Notes under the pieces: generated by a model
What the model saw: the letters and a program-made list of their open reading frames with translations, nothing else
What the model was told of the DNA's origin: nothing
Database searches by the model: none
In this document: positions 56,587-64,000 of the stretch, piece by piece
Layout: the number at the start of each line of letters is the position of its first letter
Position numbering within the stretch: the stretch's first letter is position 1
Assembly: GCA_023512835.1 (NCBI GenBank)
Contig: CM042091.1
Span: forward strand, 21,903,506-21,967,505
DNA length: 64,000 nucleotides
Direction: 5' to 3'
From: Taxillus chinensis
Lineage: Eukaryota; Streptophyta; Magnoliopsida; Santalales; Loranthaceae
Program-made: the position numbers and the translations under genes

Positions 56587-58030
56587 TGCACTAACATCCA
56601 AGGTGTTTGTGGTTAACTCGAGTTGCTTGATTGTGTGATTTGCATGTGGCGAGGCATGGATACTAGGTATGCAATTTTGGCTTAAATTTTAATTTCTATG
56701 CCACATTAGTATCATGTTGTGATAAGGGTGTTAAAGTAATTAAGGTGTGTTATGATTTGGTTTAATCATGTCTATATCTCTTGAATGATATCACCATGTT
56801 TTTGGAGCTGAAGTTTGAATATTAGCTGAGCATGACATGTTAGGATAACACTTAGTGACCCTTAGAGTTGAGTGAAAGAAAATCCAAAAGAAAAATGAGA
56901 AAAATCTCTTTCTAGCCCTTGAGTGACATTCATGGTTTATGGGCAATAGTTTGATTTGCTGCTCCTCTCTGCGTTTAACATTAGTTATTTAATGGTAGGA
57001 GTTAAGTAAGCATGATGATTACTTATTAGTGCTCAGTGCTTGGTGTGTTGCTAGTGATACAAGGTCATTTAAGTCACTTTGACTTCATATGCATCCAAGT
57101 TTCTGTTTTGTTGTGTTATATATGTAAAAGGCTGTGATATAGAATGTGAAAAAGCCATCACTTAATTTGATAATGGGATGTGAGACATCAATGAATTTTT
57201 GTCTCTCCCTACTTAACAAAATGGCAAAGGTTATGCATTAGAAAAATCAGTTTTATTTATGTGTTATGAGAGTAAAAAAAGAGAGTAAATAATCCATCAA
57301 GGGAGAGCATAAAATGCAACCTTGTAAGGTTATTATTTAAAAGAAGTGTGAAAAAAAAACAAAACAAAACAAAAAAAGACAAAAAAAATTTCAGAATAAA
57401 AGCCATAATGGCTAAGTTGTGTTTATTTAGAGTGTTGAGCTCATTTTTTTGGCTCAAGGTGTGTTTTATCAATCATTAGAGTAGAGTGTGAGTTCATTGA
57501 GAATAGAATAGTGTGTGAGTTTTCAATCAAAGTATAATAGAGAGTGTGTTTCCTTTGATGAGCACAATAGGGAACTCTCATGTTTGCTTGGCAAGTACTT
57601 AATTAATAATTAGTGGAGAATGTAGGAGGAGCTTTCCACCCATTGATTTTTAGTTAGGTATGGTACTTGGGCTTGTGTGGAGAGAAATGAGAGTTTATAT
57701 TTGAATGAGGCAGCTTTATCCTAGGTGAGAACTTTAAGGGAAATTAGGTGCTACTTTATCATGGTATGCTTGCCAATGTCTGAATTTTCAGTGATGAGAT
57801 TGCATGGTTGTTGGACTTAGGGGTATGGACATGATTGAGCTTAATTATAATTCATTTTGGTTACTTGATTGCCCACTTCATCATGGTAGAGTTGCATGCC
57901 TAGGAAACCATGACTCTCTTTAATTTTTATTTATCTTATTTTCATTCCTGTGTGAATGTTTGTTTATTTTATTTTAGCATGCTTGTATGTTTTTGCTTGA
58001 GGACAAGCAATGGTTTAAGTGTGGTGTATT
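56587..58030 (+). other. L-4 3' noncoding region
   Basis: Plus-strand counterpart of 51868-53365; starts within it (GTGATTTGCATGTGGCGAGG) and ends GAGGACAAGCAATGGTT, AAGTGTGGTGTATT. No gene. Confidence 0.8.
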
Positions 58031-58673
58031 TGATAATGTGCATTTATGCCGTTATTCTAGAGTATATTTAGGGTGTTAAAAAGCATGATTAAACCTTAAT
58101 TTATCCATATTTCTTAGATATTTGCTCTAACACCCTAGGAAGACTGCTTGGCCTATATATATGTTTTTTCGAGCTATTTTGGCAGGTTTTTAAGCAATTT
58201 CATCTTATGGACACCAGCCAAATCACTTCATTTATCAAAAAAGGGACTTGTGGTAAAATGGGGCATCCTGAGGAGGCAAAATAAGGGTGCACGCCATATG
58301 GACCCTTATGACGTGCAAGGATTTTATTGCAGCCTTGCCTTCTACACATTCCAAGGAAGCTTGGAGCAAAATTTCAGACCATTTGGAGGTGCACGTCATA
58401 TGGCCATATGACGCGCAATATGCCGTGCAACCGGATTTTTGCATCGATTGATTTGTTTTATTATTTTAAACACTTTTCTCTAAAGCACTAAGTCCAAATT
58501 ATGCTTGGTTCGAGTTGTACTCAAGTTGGAAGAAAAATGGAAACAACTTATCAAAACTACGTCGTTTTGATAAGTGGCAACTGCTGACGGCTAGCGCACT
58601 CATTGCACAGCAGTTTTCTCTATAAATAGAGGAGGCAGCAGCCCTTTTGGAGCAGACTTAGAGGGGGGCACGT

Positions 58674-58716
<43 letters not shown>

Positions 58717-59560
58717 GCTCACATTTTTGGAGGCTAGGGTTCTGATCCTGGAGCTGCCGATCCTAGGAGGTCTAACGGCTGGAGAAGACCTAAAGTTGGA
58801 GTTTTACTGCACCTGCTTGAGGATGATGTTCTTTATTTCTTATTGTTTATCCAAGAACATGTGTGAGTAGTTTCCTTTATCTAGGGGAGCAATGTAGCCC
58901 CCTATGTTGTCAAACTGATTATTTGAATATTGGGTTTGTTTAATTGAGATTGCATGTTTTATGAATCTGTTCTAATCTTTTAATATCTGGGCTGTACACC
59001 TAGGTTTTCTTAGCCTTAGTCTGAGGCTGATCTTTGATTCATAACATATTTGTGATTGGTGTGACCATTATCCTGTCATGAGTATGATAATTAGGCTTTA
59101 CATGTTGATGTCATGATGACTATTCAGGCAGACAACACTTAGAAGGGCTAGCAATGACCAATCACAGTACCTTGGTTTAGTTATAGCATGTTATCAATTA
59201 AATAATCTTAAGAACCTTAAAATCAGTAGAAACAGCATAGGGAGGTGAAGTTGTGACCCTAGATACCTTTAATCCTTGAATCTTAATCCTAAAATCAATT
59301 TGCTTTCTTTGTTTATTCAGAAAACCAAATAAAAATTAGATCTTTAGTTTAAAAAAGAAAACTTTTTGCCAAGACATTTTATAAAACAAGAGTAATTGGG
59401 TGTTTTGATTTGAGAACTAGAGAACTAGGCTAATCCCTATGGGTTCGACCCCTTATTTACTGCTATTCTGTTAGTATAAACCGAGGGAAATAATTATCTT
59501 GAAGAGAGATTTTACGACATTAGCTTACTCTTTTAGGGAGGCTAAAAATCTGTCTATCAC
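58031..59560 (+). mobile_element. L-4 3' LTR
   Basis: TGATAATGTGCATTTATGCC to CTGTCTATCA, about 1.5 kb. It is more diverged than L-1 and L-3; its U3 boxes have changed from CACGTG to CGTCATATG forms, including a perfect 20-bp palindrome at 58394-58413. TATAAATA at about 58622 and a GA tract at 58677-58713. Confidence 0.9.
58394..58413. promoter_or_regulatory. 20-bp perfect palindrome CGTCATATGG/CCATATGACG
   Basis: CGTCATATGG is followed directly by its reverse complement. It occupies the position of the inverted CACGTG pair in the other L LTRs. Confidence 0.8.
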
Positions 59561-60367
59561 TTATGAGCCAGGCACAACTACTGGACCCCTTTGAGATTTT
59601 GCCAGGACTGCAGTCCTGAGCCTCGGTGTAGCACTCACGACGGTGGGCTAAGTCTTCACCCATTCCTGAGGGTAGGTATGGCGTCCGAGGAGGTGATGGC
59701 CATATCTGACTCGGGTGGAAAATGTTGCATTGGTGACCATGCAACATTCGCCTCACCGTGGTGGCGGGGTGTCCTCTGCCCTCCAGTGTGGGCACAGGTA
59801 AATGGTGTGTTACTAGGTGATATTTGCTGCTTTAGCTTTAGGCACTACAAGAGCACAAGTATACACTTGTCATGCATATTGTAGAGTGGGACGGGTCTGG
59901 GGAGACTAGAACCCTACTAAGCTATGGTTTGCTCACCCCTCCTATAAACTGTTCTTTTGCAGGGTCTAGCAGGCGGTAGGTGGAAGAGCTATGGTGGTAG
60001 GCTACTGAGGCTAAAGACTTTATATTAATTTCATTGCTTTTGGGGATTTGTGTTTTTACGGTTTGGATTGTTTGTAAACAGAACATATTGTGGTTTGATG
60101 GGAGTTTTTCCCAAATTGAGTTGTAATGAACTTTGAGCCCCTTTGAAATGTAATAAATTTAGATATGGTTATTGTTTGATTTGTGGTTGTGTGCATGGTT
60201 TGGGGGCAGGAGCATGCCCCGTGGCATGTTAGCCTGGTTGTACAAGTTTGGGACAGCACCCGTGTCATAAGTCTTTTTTAGGTGCTTGCACCAACCCCTT
60301 GACCCTTCGGGTACGGGCATGGGCAGTCACTACTCATTTCCAAGTGAAAGGAAATTGGGGCGTGACA
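59561..60367 (+). mobile_element. chrB 5' LTR, 3' part
   Basis: Contains GGGGAGACTAGAACCC, GGTTTGCTCACCCCTCCTA and AGCAGGCGGTAGGTGGAAG as in chrA/chrC LTRs and ends GGGGCGTGACA. The left part is replaced by the L-4 LTR at 59560. Confidence 0.82.
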
Positions 60368-60370
60368 ATA

Positions 60371-60382
60371 TGGTATCAGAGC
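60371..60382 (+). other. Primer-binding site of chrB (tRNA-iMet type)
   Basis: TGGTATCAGAGC, three bases after the LTR end. Confidence 0.93.
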
Positions 60383-60816
60383 TTGTTCATGGTCTAGTGG
60401 ACTTAGGATAGTGGGGAGGGATAATTAGTTTTGAGGCTCTCATGAGGCAGTATAGGACACGTCTAATCACTGTGGTTCTATCTAGGTTTCTGGGGTGTAC
60501 TCAGGGGTAGTTAGAACAAGGAGTAGGACATTTGCATTAGGGTTGGGGGTGCATACATACATTGGCATTAGGGGACTAGTTTAACTTCAATATAAATGTT
60601 ATGATTTGGAATGTTGTGTTGCTAAAAATTATTGCTGAAAAATTATTGCTGCGAATTGTTGTTGAGAATTGTTGTTGTGAATTGTTGTTGTGCAATTCTG
60701 AGTGAGTATCCTGTATGTTTACATGTGAAAAGTTGCTTGAGTACCTCATGGCCCATAGGGATGAGGGTGTATAGAGCCAGAGAGATGCGACTCTAGTCTT
60801 GTTTAATGTGTAGACT

Positions 60817-61948
60817 ATGCCTCCTAGGAGAGTAACCCGAGCTACCCTAGCTGTAGAAGATGAATCTTCTGCACGTGCTGGAGAGGAGAGAGAACAGCGA
60901 GTAGAGGGCGATGATCCCCTGGAGCGGATCATGGCCCAAGTTCGGGCCTTAAGTGAGAACGTGCAGGGAATGCGTGAGGATCTCAGGGGGGAGATCCTAA
61001 ATGAGGTACTTCAGGAGATGATGGCACGACAGGCAGTGCCACCCTCTCCACCCCGTGAGGCAGGACCTTCGCGTAGGCAAGAAGTACCGATGAGGCGGGA
61101 AAAGGGAGATGTGGTGACATGGTTCCGAAAGGAACACCCACCAAGGTTCAAGGGAGGAGCTGAACCTTTAGTAGCAGAACATTGGCTGCGATAGATCGAG
61201 CATACATTCTCCTTTCTCTGACCCCAGGAGGAAGACAAGGTGAGGCTGACTGTCCGACAGTTGGAGGAGGAGGCATTGGAATGGTGGCTTAGCATTTCAG
61301 GAAGCTGAGACATGGAGGCCATGTCCTAGGGTGAGTTCCTCCAATTGTTCCATGAGGAGTTCTTCCCAGAGTCGCTGCGGTGGCAGAAACAGGAAGAGTT
61401 CAGCAGTCTTAAGCAGGGATCGTGTACGGTGGCAGAGTATGAGCGAGATTTTAGAGGGCTGAGCTGGTTTGCTCCAGAAGCAATCTCAAGAGCGGCTGAG
61501 ACAGAGTACGCGCGACAAGCAGGGGGAAACCAAGAGACAGAAGGTTGAGCCTGGGAGTGGGACTCTTCCCAAGGATAGGGGCCAAGCTTCAATGGCTCCA
61601 TCCAGATCCCATTATTTAGGAGGATAGGGAGGCTCAGCTGGGAGTTTCCTAAGCGGGTGTAATTGTTGTGGCCAGTCAGGGCACGTCAAATGTGAGTGCC
61701 CCAAGCAGCACCTGAAGTGTCACAGCTGTGGGAAAACAAGACACATCAGTACGGTGTGTTTCAGTAGAGGGAATAGCCGGGGAGCTGGAAGTTTAACACA
61801 AGGAGGTAGGGGTGGGACCCAATTTCAAGCCCCAGCTCCGAGGCCAGCACATTCTTGGCAAGCCAGTCAGGCTGGTTCCAGTTATACCAGACCAGAGGGG
61901 GAGAGGCAACCACAAGGAGGTTCGGAGGGGCGTCCAAGTGGACTCTAG
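60817..61948 (+). pseudogene. gag: chrB gag with several stops
   Basis: Start MPPRRVTRATLAVEDESSA, as in chrA. The capsid region follows chrA closely (VVTWFRKEHPPRFKG, EALEWW, LFHEEFFPESLRWQKQEEF) but is stopped at WLR*IEH, SFL*PQE, GS*DMEAMS*GEF. Compared with chrA these are CAG-to-TAG, probable CGA-to-TGA, and TGG-to-TAG changes. Part of the region after FAPEAISRA is deleted relative to chrA. At about 61660-61760 two zinc knuckles follow each other, CNCCGQSGHVKCEC and CHSCGKTRHISTVC, both C-x2-C-x4-H-x4-C. Gag would form the particle; this copy is dead. Confidence 0.9.
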
Positions 61949-62002
61949 GCGGGGACTAAAGGAAAGGCAGTAGAGGCAAGTGGTGGGGCAAGCCAGGGCA
62001 GA

Positions 62003-64000
62003 GTGTTTGCGTTTACCTCAACACCAGCTGAGAGGGAGGACTTACCATCACCCTCCGAGGAAGGTGGAGCCGGACCTTCGATAGTTCGAGGTACTATTTT
62101 AATATCTCGCACTGTTGTTGCTGTACTATTTGATACCGGAGCTTCGTGCTCCCTGATTGCAGAGTCCTTGGTTGAGAGCCTTGGACTTGATTGTGTGAGG
62201 GCTAATAAACCTCTGAGGGTCGAGTCACCAATGGGAGGTGTGGAGTCAATCTACCGAGTATGTTGTGAGTGTGTGCTTATGATAGGAGATGTTGAACTCT
62301 CATTTGATTTGTACGTGATGCCCATGAAAACTTTTAGTTTGATTCTGGGGATGGACTGGTTGATGGCCTTTCTGGCTAAGATTGATTGTTATAGACGACG
62401 AGTGTCGTTTAATTCACCCACAGGATCTTCCTGTACCCTAGTGGGTGAATGGGATAAGAATGCTAGGAGAGCTGGACCGACGAGGGAGCTATGGGGTAAT
62501 ATTACCCATAGACTTGCCACTTTAACCTTTGAGGAGGAAGCTAACTTAGAGAAAAGGGTGTGGCCAGATGTTGCTGAGAATTTCCAGGATGTGTTTCCTA
62601 GGGAGTTGTTGGAGTTGCCTCCAAACAGAAGTATTGAGTTCACGATTGAGCTTTTGCCAGGAGTGGGACCCATCTCACAAGTAGCATACTGGATGGGACC
62701 TGCCGAGTTGCGGGAGCTTCAAAAGCAAATAAAGGAACTGGGAGATAAAGGTTTTATCCGCCCTAGTACCTCACCATGGGGTGCACCAGTTATGTTTACT
62801 AAGAAGGCAGACGGGTCATTACGACTGTGTATTGATTACCGAAAGCTGAATCAAGTGACGGTCAAGAACAAATACCCTTTACCGCGGATCGATGATTTAT
62901 TTGACCAGCTGAGTAGAGCACGGTGGTTCTCGAAGATTGATCTACGTTCAGGATACCATCAGTTGAGGGTCAGGAAGGAGGACATCCCTAAGACAGCATT
63001 CAGGTGCAGATACGGACACTATGAGTGGTTAGTGATGCCTTTTGGGCTCACGAACGCACCGGTGGTGTTCATGCATCTGATAAAACAGGTATTCACCCCA
63101 TACCTAGATTCCTTCGTGGTGGTATTTATTGACGACATTCTCGTGTACTCTAAGACATGAACTTAGCATGAGGAGCACCTGACCGTGGTGTTGTAGACAC
63201 TACAAGATCATCAATTATATGCTAAATTTAGCAAGTGTGACTTCTGGATGCAAGAGCTGCATTTTCTTGGACATGTGGTATCCGCCGAAGGAGTTAGAGT
63301 GGACCCAACCAAGATTGAGTTGGTATCATCTTGGAAGAGGCCCACGAACGTTTTTGAGATACGCAATTTCTTGGGTCTGGCGGGGTATTACCGGCGTTTC
63401 GTGGAAGGGTTTTCTCGGTTGGCAGCACCGATGACAGCTCTGACACGGAAAGGAGCCAAATTTGAGTGGACGGACAAGTGTCAGAAAGCTTTTGAGGAAT
63501 TGAAGACTCGACTGACTACTGCACCAGTGTTGAGTCTACCACAGGAGGGAGTGCCGTTCGAGGTATATTACGATGCATCTCAAGTTGGACTGGGGTGTGT
63601 TCTGATGCAGGAACACAAAGTTATAGCATATGGCTCGCGACAGCTGAAGCCCCATGAGCAGAATTACCCAACGCACGACCTAGAGTTAGTAGTAGTTATT
63701 TTTGCCCTAAAGTCTTGGCAACATTACCTTTTGGGGGAGAAATTTGTGGTATACACTGACCACAAAAGCCTACAGTATATCTTCACCCAGAGAGACCTGA
63801 ATTTGAGACAGAGGAGATGGGTAGAGTACCTGCAAATGTTTGATTTTACACTCTCCTATACGCCTGGGAAGGGGAATGTAGTTGCAGATGCACTGAGTAG
63901 GAAGGGAAAAGCTGAGGTTTCCATTAGAGAATGGAAAATGATGGAACAGTTAGCAGTGCTTCAGGTACAGCCTGATCTTAGCAGTGGGGAAGTAGTCTTG
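62003..64000 (+). pseudogene. pol: chrB pol (protease, RT, RNase H), runs off the window
   Basis: Open from 62003 to 63160: FDTGAS protease site (62129-62146), RT with [18 protein letters not shown], then [18 protein letters not shown] and [10 protein letters not shown] (about 63125-63154). Three stops follow close together (TGA 63158, TAG 63164, TAG 63194), after which the same frame is open to the end: [36 protein letters not shown], RNase [18 protein letters not shown] and [11 protein letters not shown]. Integrase would lie beyond 64000. RT and RNase H copy the element RNA to DNA. The frame is otherwise better kept than in chrA. Confidence 0.93.

Overview
The window is a stretch of plant (angiosperm, most likely eudicot) nuclear DNA made almost entirely of transposable elements. 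I found no host protein gene, tRNA, rRNA, CRISPR array or bacterial-type operon. The plant assignment rests on tRNA-iMet primer sites (TGGTATCAGAGC), chromovirus, Tat/Ogre-type and Athila-like LTR elements, a CACTA transposase with DUF4218/DUF4216-type regions, and nested insertions typical of heterochromatin. Family names used here are mine: chrA, chrB and chrC (related Tekay/Del-like chromoviruses), L (Athila-like, LTR TGATA...TATCA), U (LTR TGTTGG...CCAACA) and T (a TRIM-like miniature).

Layout. 1-752 is the end of a U-family LTR. 780-964 plus 22114-26290 is a broken CACTA transposon whose TNP2-type gene is split by a 21 kb nest. In that nest, chrC (965-22113, target duplication ATGCC) carries an L element (2292-15101, target duplication CTCAC) inside its 5' LTR, and the L element contains chrA (4437-13032). 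The order of insertion was therefore CACTA, then chrC, then L, then chrA. 24150-25560 is a chrA-type LTR remnant riddled with poly-G runs. 26390-27345 is a ~100-bp tandem array next to the CACTA remnant. 28494-33835 is a minus-strand Tat/Ogre-type element (gag, leader, primer site, long LTR with minisatellites). 33840-40985 holds a chromovirus LTR piece, two L-family LTRs and a minus-strand L element with a broken Ulp1-like protease ORF. 40986-50372 is a minus-strand U element, also with an Ulp1-like C-terminal region, interrupted by a tandem LTR-retrotransposon miniature array (44851-48492). 50373-59560 holds two L-family halves in opposite orientation around a chrA LTR. 59561-64000 is a decayed chrB element that runs off the window.

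How the pieces work together: the autonomous-type functions (protease, RT, RNase H, integrase, chromodomain-like tail) are seen only in chrA and chrB, and both copies are broken by frameshifts or stops. The chrC interior and the T units have no intact pol of their own and must have moved using enzymes supplied in trans; the L and U pieces visible here also show no pol. The most notable observations are the five-LTR/four-interior TRIM-like array, the Ulp1-like cysteine-protease ORFs in two LTR families with different termini, and a promoter layout (inverted G-box pairs, ACGT palindrome, TATA, GA tract) shared between families with unrelated primer sites.
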